Assembly (NCBI RefSeq): GCF_013346665.1
Contig: NZ_JABVBB010000031.1
Coordinates: forward strand, 1-40,094
Length of the DNA: 40,094 nucleotides
Direction of reading: 5' to 3'
Source of the DNA: Sulfitobacter maritimus
Lineage (GTDB): Bacteria > Pseudomonadota > Alphaproteobacteria > Rhodobacterales > Rhodobacteraceae
Shown: one piece after another, positions 18,184 through 27,001 of the stretch
Layout of the letters: every line of letters begins with the position of its first letter
Position numbering within the stretch: the first letter of the stretch is position 1
Notes under the pieces: generated by a model
What the model saw: the letters and a program-made list of their open reading frames with translations, nothing else
Database searches by the model: none
Told to the model about the DNA's origin: nothing
Position numbers and translations under genes: made by a program

Positions 18184-19152
18184 TTACTGCTCAAGCAGCT
18201 TGGACAGGTTGCCACGGGCGTCTTCGCTCAGCCAATCGGCCCAGACGTCCTTGTTGTTTTGCAAGAAGTAAACCGCCGCTTCCTCGTTGGAGGCGTTGTT
18301 TTCATCCTGCCAAGCCAGCAGTTGGCTCATCTCGTCGGTCTTGAAAGTAACGTTGCCGATGAATTCCGCGATCTCAGGATTGTTGTCGTGGAAATCCTTG
18401 GTCATCACGGTCAGAACCGGCGCCGTTGGGAAAGCCGAAGGCTTCGGGTCCGGGGTGTCGGCGTTCTGGTTGGCAAGATGCGCTTCTTCGTCATACTCAC
18501 CCAGATCGACGCTGGTCATGTCGTATTTGCCCAGCGGCGTTGTCGGCCCCCAGTAGTAACCGAACCATGGCTCTTCGCTTTCATAGGCGGAAGCCATCGA
18601 CGTCACCATGGTCTCACCGGAGCCGTGGTTGAACACTTCGATACCGTTGCCTTCAAGGTCATAAGCGCGGGCGAGGTTGTCGCTCACCACGCGGCAGCCC
18701 CAGCCATCGGGACAGTTGTTGAACATGCCGCCAACCAGTTCGGGGTTCTCAAGAATGCCCTCGATGGTTTTCAGCTCAGGATGCTCTTCGGCCAGATAGG
18801 TGGGAATCCACCAGCCTTCGACGCCGCCGGGATCAAGCACAGAGGTCAGCTCGACGATCTTGCCGTTCTCTTTCAACTTCTTGTAGGCGTCGCCCGCGGA
18901 GTTGGGCCACATTTCCGGCACGATGTCCGGCTCATTGTTTTCCGCCAGCGATGTCACGGCAGGGGTGGTGTCGGACGGCACCACGGTCACGTCACAGGAA
19001 TAGCCCTGCGTCAGCAGGAAGTTGGTCACGGCGGTAACGATCTGAGCCGACGCCCAGTTCATTTCTGCGATCGAGACTTCACCGCAGTCTTGCGCGGCAG
19101 CGGCCATGGGGGTCGCTACGGCGAAAACCGTGCCAAGTAAAAAGCGTTTCAT
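18184..19152 (-). CDS. proX: Periplasmic quaternary-amine binding protein (ProX/OpuAC-like)
   Basis: 322 residues with a signal peptide (MKRFLLGTVFAVATPMAAAA, cleavage before QDCGE). The mature protein is an OpuAC-type solute-binding protein (VSIAEMNWASAQIVTAVTNF at its start, then WPNSAGDAY, WWIPTYL, WFGYYWGPTTPLG). Aromatic residues in these blocks are the usual cation-pi cage for trimethylammonium groups. It also has Cys pairs (C154-P-D-G-W-G-C type) that may form a disulfide. It delivers betaine, choline or TMAO-like solutes to the permease and ATPase encoded downstream. The first gene of the operon; a G/A-rich ribosome site (GGAGATAG) precedes the ATG. Confidence 0.9.
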   Translation of the reverse strand: MKRFLLGTVFAVATPMAAAAQDCGEVSIAEMNWASAQIVTAVTNFLLTQGYSCDVTVVPSDTTPAVTSLAENNEPDIVPEMWPNSAGDAYKKLKENGKIVELTSVLDPGGVEGWWIPTYLAEEHPELKTIEGILENPELVGGMFNNCPDGWGCRVVSDNLARAYDLEGNGIEVFNHGSGETMVTSMASAYESEEPWFGYYWGPTTPLGKYDMTSVDLGEYDEEAHLANQNADTPDPKPSAFPTAPVLTVMTKDFHDNNPEIAEFIGNVTFKTDEMSQLLAWQDENNASNEEAAVYFLQNNKDVWADWLSEDARGNLSKLLEQ

Positions 19153-19327
19153 AATCTATCTCCTCTGTATGTCGCCGACCTGCAAACACAGCCGTGTTCA
19201 CGTGCCGATCTCGTACCCACTCGCATCAAAATGCAGCCGGTCGCGGCCATAGTTAGCCCGACCCGCTGCCAAAGCGAGCGGAATTCTGAGAGATAGAAAA
19301 CAGGTTCGCCGCAGGAGTGCAACCAAT

Positions 19328-19353
19328 AGCCAGTCGCTTTATTGCGACCGGCT
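19328..19353 (-). terminator. Hairpin after the DUF1127 gene
   Basis: AGCCGGTCGC and GCGACTGGCT on the minus strand pair over ten positions around a six-base loop. It lies 33 bases after the DUF1127 stop; no T run follows on that strand, while GTCGGTTTTG follows on the plus strand, so the direction of use is uncertain. Confidence 0.45.
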
Positions 19354-19385
19354 GTCGGTTTTGTCACTCCGGCAGGGCGCGGCCC

Positions 19386-19655
19386 TTAGCGTGTGGCGCT
19401 GACGTCGATTTCCGCGACATAGGAATGGATGTCGGCGCGGCGCAGGCCAATGTCGCTGAGCAGGCGGTCATCCATGGTGTTGAGCGTCGCCGCCGTGCGG
19501 TTCCGCAGCCAGCGGCGGGCGATCTTGGTCAGCAGCGGGCGCAGATTGGGCGCACCGATACCGGGCGCGGTGCGGCGGGGCATCGACGGGCCAGCAAGCG
19601 CTGTGCGTGGCATGGCGGGGACGAGAGGGGTGTCTTTCAGCAGGTGGAAATGCAT
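19386..19655 (-). CDS. DUF1127 (YjiS-like) protein
   Basis: 89 residues from the ATG at 19655, chosen because GGAG lies six bases before it; the frame is open 36 codons further up. Residues 45-85 match the DUF1127 helical motif (RRWLRNRTAATLNTMDDRLLSDIGLRRADI). Small DUF1127 proteins in alphaproteobacteria are arginine-rich, stress-induced, and affect RNA turnover or phosphate and carbon metabolism; the exact role here is unknown. It stands alone, with a hairpin after it. Confidence 0.8.
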   Translation of the reverse strand: MHFHLLKDTPLVPAMPRTALAGPSMPRRTAPGIGAPNLRPLLTKIARRWLRNRTAATLNTMDDRLLSDIGLRRADIHSYVAEIDVSATR

Positions 19656-19980
19656 GGCATGCTCCAATTCAAAGATGGCGATAGAGATGCCCACAACCAT
19701 CCCAAACAGGCGCCGATACGCCGGTTCGCGAAAGCGGTGGGTTTCATCCCGGGTAAGATCCAAAAGTCGGTGGAGCCCCCAAGGGTCGAGCAGGCGGATC
19801 GGCCTGTCCCGCCCGGGGTTACCGGCGGTTCAGTAGTCTGCCTGCATGGTACAGGCGCCTCTTGTGAACTGCATTGATCATGTGCCGCATTTGGCCTCCC
19901 GGCGTGACCTTTGCAAGAGGCCAAATGCGGGTGCGACGTCCTGTCGCAATGACAAGAGCCTCAGCCACCATAGCAGGCCG

Positions 19981-20511
19981 TTAAGCGGGGTAGGTGATGC
20001 GCCCATCGGGCTGGCGTTCGGCCCCCTCACTCGGTTTGGCAGGGTCGATCCGACCGGGGGCCATCAGATGCTGCACCTCATGGCCGTTGAGCAGCAAATA
20101 ATCGGTGATAATACGGCGATGACAGCGCCACCAAACGGCCTCGGAACACATCATCGCGACACGCTGCTTGCTGCCAAGTTCCAGCAGCTCCGCAAAGGCG
20201 GCCTGAAACTCCGGCCCAAGCGCATAGTCGGCATAGTTGTGGAAACTGCGCACCCGCCAAAAGTCATTCACCGCGTCATCCACCTGCGGCTGCTTTTTGC
20301 GCCGACCGCCCAGCGCGAGCATATGGCGATAACCGATTTGCACTTCGGCAAGTCGGTCGGGGAAGCGGTCATCGTTAAAATCCGGGTTGCTGCGCGATTT
20401 GGGAAAAGAGCGCACATCGATCAGCAAACCGATCTGCGCCTCGCGCAGCATATCGATCACCACCTCGGGCTGGCGGTTGGAGTGACCGATGGTATAGAAC
20501 CCGCCGCTCAT
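19981..20511 (-). CDS. DUF488 family protein
   Basis: 176 residues. The opening YTIGHSNRQPEVVIDML, the block LLIDVRSFPKSRSNPDF and the late Cys-containing CSEAVWWRCHRRIITDYLL are the signature of DUF488. The family is widespread and cytoplasmic, with a conserved Cys and His/Arg cluster that suggests nucleic acid or nucleotide chemistry, but no reaction is established. Its start overlaps the stop of the upstream DUF2945 gene by four bases (ATGA), so the two are co-translated. Confidence 0.85.
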   Translation of the reverse strand: MSGGFYTIGHSNRQPEVVIDMLREAQIGLLIDVRSFPKSRSNPDFNDDRFPDRLAEVQIGYRHMLALGGRRKKQPQVDDAVNDFWRVRSFHNYADYALGPEFQAAFAELLELGSKQRVAMMCSEAVWWRCHRRIITDYLLLNGHEVQHLMAPGRIDPAKPSEGAERQPDGRITYPA

Positions 20512-20720
20512 GACTTTAGCTTGGTCAGCGCGTCCTCTTTATGCGCAGCGATATGGTCTGTCTTATCGCTTTTGATCTCATATTGGGGCTCGTCTTTCGA
20601 AGCCCGCCGTTTATGCCCCTTATAATCGAAATCCGCCTCATGCACCTTAGTGATGTGGCCCTGCACACGTCCTGCTTCGGAATTCCAGCTTACGTGATCG
20701 CCTTTTGCAAACTTAGCCAT
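20508..20720 (-). CDS. DUF2945 (HVA1-type) small protein
   Basis: 70 residues, a single small beta-barrel of the DUF2945/HVA1 type (FAKGDHVSWNSEAGRVQGHITKV, DFDYKGHKRRASKDEPQYEIKSDKT, AAHKEDALTKL). The fold is Tudor/SH3-like. Proteins of this kind are common small cytoplasmic proteins with no settled function. GGAGGA stands before the ATG. It is the first gene of a two-gene unit with DUF488. Confidence 0.85.
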   Translation of the reverse strand: MAKFAKGDHVSWNSEAGRVQGHITKVHEADFDYKGHKRRASKDEPQYEIKSDKTDHIAAHKEDALTKLKS

Positions 20721-21426
20721 GATGGTCCTCCAATCTTGTCGAGGTAAAACACGGGCCGGGGCTGCGGTGTTCCAGCAAAGATGCGCGTATGGCGGGAAAC
20801 TTGCAGAGTTTGATTCGCCCTAAATGTGGCAAACTCTGGGTCGAGCATCACCAGTCCTTGCGAATTTGACCTGATTGGTTCCGGTTTGAGAACGCATGTT
20901 TGGAAAGCTGGGCCAGACTTAGGCGAAAAATTTGGGCGCTGTTTCGGTCACAACTGTTGCGCTGCGCGAAACAATAGATCGTTGGCTGCGCATCCACTGC
21001 GCGGAAAAGTCGTTAAAAAAGTCAGTGTTTCATGGCTATCCGCCGTATCCGACTGATCGTAAAGGGAAACAATCACCCTCAAATAAGGCAGAAATGGGCA
21101 ACTGCTGCGGCCAAATCGCATATTGTTCCGCCCATTTTCAAACATTTTTCGCTTTGTTGGACCGGAATGGTTGGCTATGCCTATAGATGCCCACTGGGGG
21201 GCAAAGAAAGTCTGTAGGTCACGGGGGCGGCTGCATTAAGCGCATCATTGATGCGGGAGATGTGTGTACGCTGCAAATTTTGCGACCGTATTCACATAGC
21301 TGTTGGGGAACTGCTTCCCTCGGCCCGAGCCGTCTGCGGCTTCTCCCTCTTGGTGTCGCGCCGATGCGTGTCGTCCGACCTGGATCAATTGCCAGCGGGG
21401 CGCATGTGAACGAAGGGAGAGAAACG
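20721..21426. other. Long intergenic region upstream of the RTX/Hint gene
   Basis: About 700 bases with less GC than the flanks and no credible gene; the ORFs up to 84 codons lack ribosome sites and family resemblance. It holds a perfect nine-base inverted repeat (CAGAGTTTG at 20804 and CAAACTCTG at 20830, 17 bases apart) near the divergent DUF2945 start, and should hold the promoters of the DUF2945 unit and of the RTX unit. Confidence 0.5.
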
Positions 21427-21591
21427 ATGATTAAACTGCGACAAAGCCGGAAAGCGTTTCAAACGCACTTTTCTGCTGTCCAGACTATTTCCTTCGGCGT
21501 TCCGCGCTCCATTCTACTCAAACCCGCATCAATATCCAAATCGGCCGCGTTGCGCGCCGCGTGCAACAACGCTCAGGAGATTATTCAATGA
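21427..21591 (+). CDS. Short upstream ORF coupled to the RTX/Hint gene
   Basis: 54 codons. The ATG has a strong ribosome site (AAGGGAGA, six bases) and the stop TGA overlaps the ATG of the big gene (ATGA at 21588-21591). The peptide is basic (MIKLRQSRKAFQTHF...) with no membrane segment and no family I recognise. The tight arrangement suggests a leader or a small partner that couples translation to the downstream exoprotein. It could also be fortuitous; the frame is open further upstream, to 21187. Confidence 0.45.
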   Translation: MIKLRQSRKAFQTHFSAVQTISFGVPRSILLKPASISKSAALRAACNNAQEIIQ

Positions 21592-24506
21592 TCAGAACAC
21601 TTGATTTCAACGCCTTCGCTGCCGGTACTGTGATTGACGACGAATATGCCGATCTGGGTGTGACGGTCTCTGCCAGCGGCGGGTCCGGCGATGCGATGAT
21701 TTTTGACACCGCCAACCCAACGGGCGGCGACCATGATCTGGCGTCCGACACGCTTGGGGGGGTGCTTATCGTCTCTGAGGATGGTGACAGCAGCGATCCG
21801 GATGACAATGCCTGCGGTGGCAGCCTTTACTTTGATTTCGACGACGCGGTGCGCATGAAGGGTATCACCTTCAAAGACATTGAAGAGACCAGCGGCGACG
21901 GCACGCGGGTGATCTTTTATGATGAGCATGGCGAAGTGATCCAGAACCACTATGTTCAGCCAACCGGCGATGGGGGCGAGCGTTTCGTGCAGTTCAACGT
22001 CGACGGAGTGTCGCGTTTTGAAGTGCGCCTCGAAGGCTCCGGCGCGATCGACAATCTGGTCTTTGACGACTGCAAGCCCGACACCGGCGGCGGCGATAAC
22101 GAAGCGCCGGTGACCGAAGACGACGTGCTGATCCTTGACGAAGATACTGTTGGCACGGTCGACGTTTTGGCCAATGACAGTGACCCCGATGGTGACACGC
22201 TGACCGTCACGATGGCGAGCTGCCCCGTCGGCACAGTTGAAATCGGCGCGGACGGTGTGTTGACCTTCACACCGGATGAGGACTTCAACGGCGAGACCAC
22301 GATCACCTATACGGTCGATGACGGCAACGGCAACACCACCGAAGGCACCGTCAACGTCACCGTGAACCCAGTGAACGACGCGCCGGTTGCCAATGACGAC
22401 AGCGCCAGCACCACCGGCACCGATCCGGTCGTGATCGATGTGCTGGCCAATGACACCGATGTGGATGGCGACACGTTGAGCGTGGCCGATGCCTCAAGCG
22501 AAGATGGCACCGTCACCATTAACGGCGATGGCTCCATTACCTTCGTAGCCAATGACGATTTCACCGGCGATGCGACCATTACCTATACCGTGTCTGACCC
22601 TGATGGGGCGACGGACGAGGCCGTTGTCACTGTCACGGTCGGTGAGGGCGATCCCACCCGTGACGGCTATGTCGACGGCACACCGGGCGCTGATCTGATC
22701 GACGAGAACTACACCGGCGACCCTGATGGCGATATGATCGATAATGACGACGCGATCTTGCCCGGTGCTGAAGGTAATGACGACTACGTCCGCGCAGGCG
22801 ACGGGGATGATACCGTAATGGCCGGTCTGGGCGATGATATCGTCGAAGGCGGCGCGGGCTCTGACGTTGTTTACGGCGGTGAGGGTGATGATCTGATTGA
22901 CACCGGCAACGGCGATCTGGCCCCCGATCTGGGCTATCCCGAAAGCGACAGAGACTCCTTGGGCTTTGACCCCGATGTCGACCCTGAGAACGACCGCGAC
23001 TATGTCGAAGGTGGCGCAGGCAATGACACCATCCGCACCGGCGACGACCGCGATACCATCTATGGCGGCACCGGCAATGACGTGATCGACGGCGGGATCG
23101 ACGACGACTACATCGACGGCGGTGACGGCGATGACCGGATTGTCGGCGGTGAGGGCAATGACAGCATCCTTGGCGGTCGTGGCAATGACACGATCTATGC
23201 GGGCAATGACCCCGATCTGGGTCTCGATGTGTTGGACATCCCTGACGAGGTGGACCCCGCCAACCCCTTCACCCCGGACCGCGTTCCAAACAACGGCATG
23301 GACACGGTCGACGGTGGCGCGGGCGACGATGTGATCTACGGCGCCGATGACGCGGACCTGCTGCGTGGCGGGTCGGGCGATGATTACATCGACGGCCAGA
23401 TCGACGATGATATCATCGAAGGCAACACCGGCAACGACACGCTGCTCGGTGGGCAGGGCGACGACAGCATCTCCGGCGGTCAGGGCAATGACATGCTCTA
23501 TGGCGGCACCGGCGACGACACGCTGCGCGGCAACCGGGACGACGACTATCTCGAAGGCGGCGCGGGCAACGATCTGCTCGACGGCGGCGGTGAGAATGAC
23601 ACGCTGATGGGCGGCGAGGGCGATGATACGCTGCAAGGCGGTCAGGGCGACGACCTGCTCGACGGCGGCGCGGGTGTTGACGTGCTGATTGGCGGCGCCG
23701 ATCAGGATATCTTCGTCAATGTAAACGCGGGCGACGATGTCGACGGCGGCAGCGCGGGCGTGGATTTTGACACGCTCGACCTGCGGGACTCCGCGCCAGA
23801 GGGGGGTGGACTGAACATCACCTATACCTCGGATGACCGCGAAGACGGCTATGTCGAATACTTTGACGCAGACGGCAATGCAGCAGGGCGTCTGAACTTT
23901 GTCGAGATCGAGAACGTCATCCCCTGTTTCACCCCCGGCACCAAGATCGCCACGCCCAAGGGTGAGGTTCGTGTCGAGGATCTTCAGGTCGGAGACCGGG
24001 TCATCACCCGTGACAATGGCATCCAGACGATCCGCTGGGCCGGCGCACGTGAGATGACAGGGGCCGAGTTCGAAATGGCCGCGCATCTCAAGCCGGTGCT
24101 GATCCGCAAAGGCGCGCTTGGCAACGATCTGCCTGAGCGCGACATGATGGTCAGCCCCAACCACCGTGTGCTGGTCGCCAACGACAAGACCGCGCTCTAT
24201 TTTGAAGAGCGTGAAGTGTTGGTCGCGGCGAAACATCTCACCGGGATGGACGGGATCGACGTGGTTGACGTGTCGAACACCACCTACATCCACGTGATGT
24301 TTGACCGTCACGAGGTGATCCTGTCGGACGGCACATGGACCGAAAGCTTCCAGCCCGGTGATATGTCGCTGGCCGGTATCGGTGAAGAGCAGCGCAACGA
24401 GATTCTGGAACTTTTCCCAGAGCTTGCCACGCAGGACGGCATCAACGGCTACACCGCCGCGCGCCGCTCGCTCAAGAAACACGAAGCCAGCCTGCTGGTG
24501 AAGTAA
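21588..24506 (+). CDS. RTX calcium-binding exoprotein with Ig/cadherin-like repeats and a Hint domain
   Basis: 972 residues from the ATG at 21588 (AGGAG eight bases before). Residues 1-165 are a beta-rich N-terminal domain (LDFNAFAAGTVIDDEYADLG). Two Ig/cadherin-like repeats of about 92 residues follow (NEAPVTEDDV... at about 170, NDAPVANDDS... at about 263, each with VLANDSDPDGDTL). Residues 385-715 hold many RTX nonapeptides (GGAGNDTI, GGEGDDTL) that bind Ca2+. Residues 777-915 are a Hint domain with Cys780 in CFTPGTKIATPKG and SPNHRVLV. There is no signal peptide; such proteins leave by type I secretion. Hint domains can self-cleave, but here the pieces are not known to splice. No T1SS genes are in the window. 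Confidence 0.93.
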   Translation: MIRTLDFNAFAAGTVIDDEYADLGVTVSASGGSGDAMIFDTANPTGGDHDLASDTLGGVLIVSEDGDSSDPDDNACGGSLYFDFDDAVRMKGITFKDIEETSGDGTRVIFYDEHGEVIQNHYVQPTGDGGERFVQFNVDGVSRFEVRLEGSGAIDNLVFDDCKPDTGGGDNEAPVTEDDVLILDEDTVGTVDVLANDSDPDGDTLTVTMASCPVGTVEIGADGVLTFTPDEDFNGETTITYTVDDGNGNTTEGTVNVTVNPVNDAPVANDDSASTTGTDPVVIDVLANDTDVDGDTLSVADASSEDGTVTINGDGSITFVANDDFTGDATITYTVSDPDGATDEAVVTVTVGEGDPTRDGYVDGTPGADLIDENYTGDPDGDMIDNDDAILPGAEGNDDYVRAGDGDDTVMAGLGDDIVEGGAGSDVVYGGEGDDLIDTGNGDLAPDLGYPESDRDSLGFDPDVDPENDRDYVEGGAGNDTIRTGDDRDTIYGGTGNDVIDGGIDDDYIDGGDGDDRIVGGEGNDSILGGRGNDTIYAGNDPDLGLDVLDIPDEVDPANPFTPDRVPNNGMDTVDGGAGDDVIYGADDADLLRGGSGDDYIDGQIDDDIIEGNTGNDTLLGGQGDDSISGGQGNDMLYGGTGDDTLRGNRDDDYLEGGAGNDLLDGGGENDTLMGGEGDDTLQGGQGDDLLDGGAGVDVLIGGADQDIFVNVNAGDDVDGGSAGVDFDTLDLRDSAPEGGGLNITYTSDDREDGYVEYFDADGNAAGRLNFVEIENVIPCFTPGTKIATPKGEVRVEDLQVGDRVITRDNGIQTIRWAGAREMTGAEFEMAAHLKPVLIRKGALGNDLPERDMMVSPNHRVLVANDKTALYFEEREVLVAAKHLTGMDGIDVVDVSNTTYIHVMFDRHEVILSDGTWTESFQPGDMSLAGIGEEQRNEILELFPELATQDGINGYTAARRSLKKHEASLLVK

Positions 24507-24547
24507 TTCCCGCGGGGGCGCGGGAACCGACATATGCAGCGATGAGA

Positions 24548-24577
24548 CGGGGCGGGCGACCGCCCCGTTTTCTTTTG
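24548..24577 (+). terminator. Rho-independent terminator of the RTX/Hint gene
   Basis: A perfect eight-pair stem (CGGGGCGG with CCGCCCCG, loop GCGA) is followed by TTTTCTTTT, 41 bases after the stop. Confidence 0.9.
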
Positions 24578-24637
24578 GAGCGGCTGCGCTTCGCCGGATT
24601 GCCTTGCCACTGGACGGTGGAGGCTATCCCGTCGCGC

Positions 24638-25243
24638 TCAATCCCGCATCCGGCAACGCCAAGCCGACCAATCTTCTGGCGTATCAAGATCCTGCCGTGC
24701 ACGGTTGCCGGGCAGGGGGACCAGTTGCACCCGATCCGCGACGGAGTGTACCACCGAACGGCCACCATCGTCGCCACGCAGCGCTCTCATCTGCGCGAAA
24801 AGCGGTGCGGCAAAGATGATCGGGTGCCCCGGCGCACCCTGATCTGTCGCCGCACGCCAGATCAGTTTGTCACTCTGCACATCCACGGCCTCGGCAAGCC
24901 AGATGAGGTCTTCGGCCTGCACATCAGGCATATCCGCCAGCATCACCATTGCGGCGGGGGTCCGGGGCGGCAGGGCGGCAAAGGCGGTGCGCAGGCTGGC
25001 GCCCATTCCCTCCGCCGCGTCAGGCACCGGCAGGGCGGTGATGTCGAGCCCAGACAGCGCGGTGTAGCGCGGATGCGGTGCGGGGGGCAGGGCGACGAGC
25101 ACAGGGCCGACGCCCCGCGCCAGCCGCGCCTGCCTGCGCAGCAAGGGCTGGCCGTCCACGTCTTCGAGCAATTTATCTTGCCCGCGCATCCGGGCCGATG
25201 CACCGGCGGCAAGCAAGATCACGGGAAGCGGAGTGCGGGTCAT
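24638..25243 (-). CDS. MocA-like nucleotidyltransferase
   Basis: 201 residues from the ATG at 25243; a TTG two codons earlier is an alternative. The opening VILLAAGASARMRGQDKLLE is the nucleotide-binding motif of the MobA/MocA (NTP_transf_3) family, and MVMLADMPDVQAEDL carries the metal-binding Asp. GHPIIFAAPLF and the tail DLDTPEDWSAW are also typical. Relatives are molybdenum cofactor cytidylyl- or guanylyltransferases that load CTP or GTP onto molybdopterin, usually next to xanthine dehydrogenase-type genes. None is in the window, so the acceptor is uncertain. It converges on the RTX/Hint gene. Confidence 0.85.
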   Translation of the reverse strand: MTRTPLPVILLAAGASARMRGQDKLLEDVDGQPLLRRQARLARGVGPVLVALPPAPHPRYTALSGLDITALPVPDAAEGMGASLRTAFAALPPRTPAAMVMLADMPDVQAEDLIWLAEAVDVQSDKLIWRAATDQGAPGHPIIFAAPLFAQMRALRGDDGGRSVVHSVADRVQLVPLPGNRARQDLDTPEDWSAWRCRMRD

Positions 25244-25363
25244 GCCCAAAGCCTAGCCGGGACAGCGGGCAAGGTTAAGCCCCTCATGCGAGCATCCGGC
25301 TCTGCCCGCTAAAATCCGCTAAACCACCGTTGGCAGGGCGCTTTTTCGTGCTACCATCGGAAA

Positions 25364-26683
25364 ATGAAGCACAAAGATCTGATCCCCCATACGCTGCTGC
25401 GCAAAGCCCGCGAATATTCCCGCAAACTCTGGGTGCGGGTGGTCTTCATGGGGCTTTTGGCTTTTGTGGCCCTCGGCCTGACACAATTGTTCGAGCCTTT
25501 GGTGCCAAAGAAAATCGCTACCCGTTTGACGGGGGCGGCCGCAGACCGTTTGTTGCAGATCATCGCGGATGCGATGCTGGCCGTGACGATCTTTTCCATC
25601 ACGGTCATGGTGTCGGTCTATCGGGCGTCTTCTTCGCAGTTCACACCGCGCGTGCATCGGCTGATTATACAAGATTCAACCACCCAAAACACCTTGGCCG
25701 TCTTTATCGGTGCCTATGTCTATGCGCTGGTGGCAATTATCATGCGCGAGCTCGGCATCTATGTCGATGAACGGGCCTTTGTGCTGTTCCTTATGACGGT
25801 GTTGGTGCTCAGTATCATCGTGATCTATCTGATCCGCTGGGTGTTGCATTTGCAAAGCTTCGGCAGTCTGATCGATACTACCCGCCAGATCGAACGGGTC
25901 ACAACAGCGCTGTTCAAAGAGCGGCTCGACACGCCCTGCATGGGCGGGCATCCCTTGACCAGCGAACCGCCCAAGGACGCATGGCCGGTCCATGCGAAAA
26001 AGAGCGCCTATCTGCAACATATCTATCCCGAAGCGCTACAAGAACATGCGGACAACCACGGGGTGCACGTCTATCTGACCCGCCGGATCGGGGATTTCGT
26101 CTTTGCCGGGGAGCCTTTGTTCTATCTGGCGCAGCGGGGCACGCCCAAGGCGCGAGAGTCTGATAAGGGCGAGGAACTCACCGTTGATGAAGCGGTGTGT
26201 AGCGCGATCACTTTGGGCGATCTGCGCACCTTTGACCAAGACCCAAGGTTCGGCCTGCGCGTCTTGGGCGAGGTCGCGTCAAAAGCGCTGTCGCCGGGGG
26301 TGAACGACGCCGGCACGGCGATTGATGTGATCACGCGGATCGGGCGGATCTTGTCCTACTACCGCGATGAGACAAAGCCCAACGGCGAAGTCGCGCTGCC
26401 CAATCTGCATATCGCTCCGATCGATGCCGAAGGGCTGATCGAAGACAGTTTCGGCGCGCCCGCACGTGATGGGGCGGATGTGGTGGAGGTGCAGGTCACC
26501 TTGCAGAATGTGCTCAACGGCCTGATGACCCACCCTGATCCCGGTCTTGTCAGCGTGGTGCGCGACGCGGCAGAGAACCACCTACGCCGCGCCTTTGAGG
26601 CGGTGCCATTTGGCCCTGATCGTGCGATGATCTGGCATGCGGCGCGAGAAGATGTGCGCAGCGCTGTCGCGACACCGGATTAA
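25364..26683 (+). CDS. DUF2254 membrane protein
   Basis: 439 residues. Four membrane segments lie in residues 20-165 (VVFMGLLAFVALGLTQLF, ADAMLAVTIFSITVMVSVY, NTLAVFIGAYVYALVAIIM, FVLFLMTVLVLSIIVIYLI), followed by a soluble domain with the DUF2254 block SRASSSQFTP-like (VYRASSSQFTPRVH) and ALSPGVNDAGTAIDVITR. The function of DUF2254 is not known. The last 92 codons are repeated just downstream as a tandem duplication, and this copy ends in a different frame (DVRSAVATPD) from the second copy because of a two-base difference. Confidence 0.87.
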   Translation: MKHKDLIPHTLLRKAREYSRKLWVRVVFMGLLAFVALGLTQLFEPLVPKKIATRLTGAAADRLLQIIADAMLAVTIFSITVMVSVYRASSSQFTPRVHRLIIQDSTTQNTLAVFIGAYVYALVAIIMRELGIYVDERAFVLFLMTVLVLSIIVIYLIRWVLHLQSFGSLIDTTRQIERVTTALFKERLDTPCMGGHPLTSEPPKDAWPVHAKKSAYLQHIYPEALQEHADNHGVHVYLTRRIGDFVFAGEPLFYLAQRGTPKARESDKGEELTVDEAVCSAITLGDLRTFDQDPRFGLRVLGEVASKALSPGVNDAGTAIDVITRIGRILSYYRDETKPNGEVALPNLHIAPIDAEGLIEDSFGAPARDGADVVEVQVTLQNVLNGLMTHPDPGLVSVVRDAAENHLRRAFEAVPFGPDRAMIWHAAREDVRSAVATPD

Positions 26684-26706
26684 AGTGGGCGAATTTTCAG
26701 CTACGT
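26408..26706. repeat. Tandem duplication, copy 1
   Basis: From CATATCGCTCCG to TTTTCAGCTACG: the 3' end of the DUF2254 gene plus about 26 bases that are the antisense 3' end of the CorC/HlyC gene. Copy 2 begins directly after, with an offset of 299 that drops to 297 near the end. Confidence 0.85.
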
Positions 26707-27001
26707 CATATCGCTCCGATCGATGCCGAAGGGCTGATCGATGCCAGCTTTGGTGCGCCCGCGCGTGATGGGGCGGATGTGGTGGAGGTGCAGGTCACCT
26801 TGCAGAATGTGCTCAACGGCCTGATGACCCACCCCGATCCCGGCCTTGTCAGCGTGGTACACGACGCGGCAGAGAACCACCTGAGCCGCGCCGTTGAGGC
26901 GGTGCCATTTGGCCCTGATCGTGCGATGATCTGGCAAGCGGCGCGAGAGGATGCGCAGCGCTATTGCGACACCCGATTAAAGTGGGCGAATTTTCAGCTG
27001 C
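26707..27001 (+). pseudogene. Tandem duplication copy 2: DUF2254 C-terminal remnant
   Basis: The second copy still encodes the last 90 or so DUF2254 residues in an open frame (HIAPIDAEGLIDASFGAPA ... GPDRAMIWQAARED), with about nine bases in ten the same as copy 1 by eye. It has no start codon or ribosome site at its head, and its frame runs on into antisense of the CorC/HlyC gene. It is therefore a remnant left by tandem duplication. The intact DUF2254 end belongs to copy 1, and the intact CorC/HlyC end to copy 2. Confidence 0.8.

Noticed and set aside
22494..24533. 679-codon ORF opposite the RTX/Hint gene
   Set aside because: Produced by the repetitive GGxGxD codons read backwards; repeats of VIALTA type only mirror the RTX repeats.
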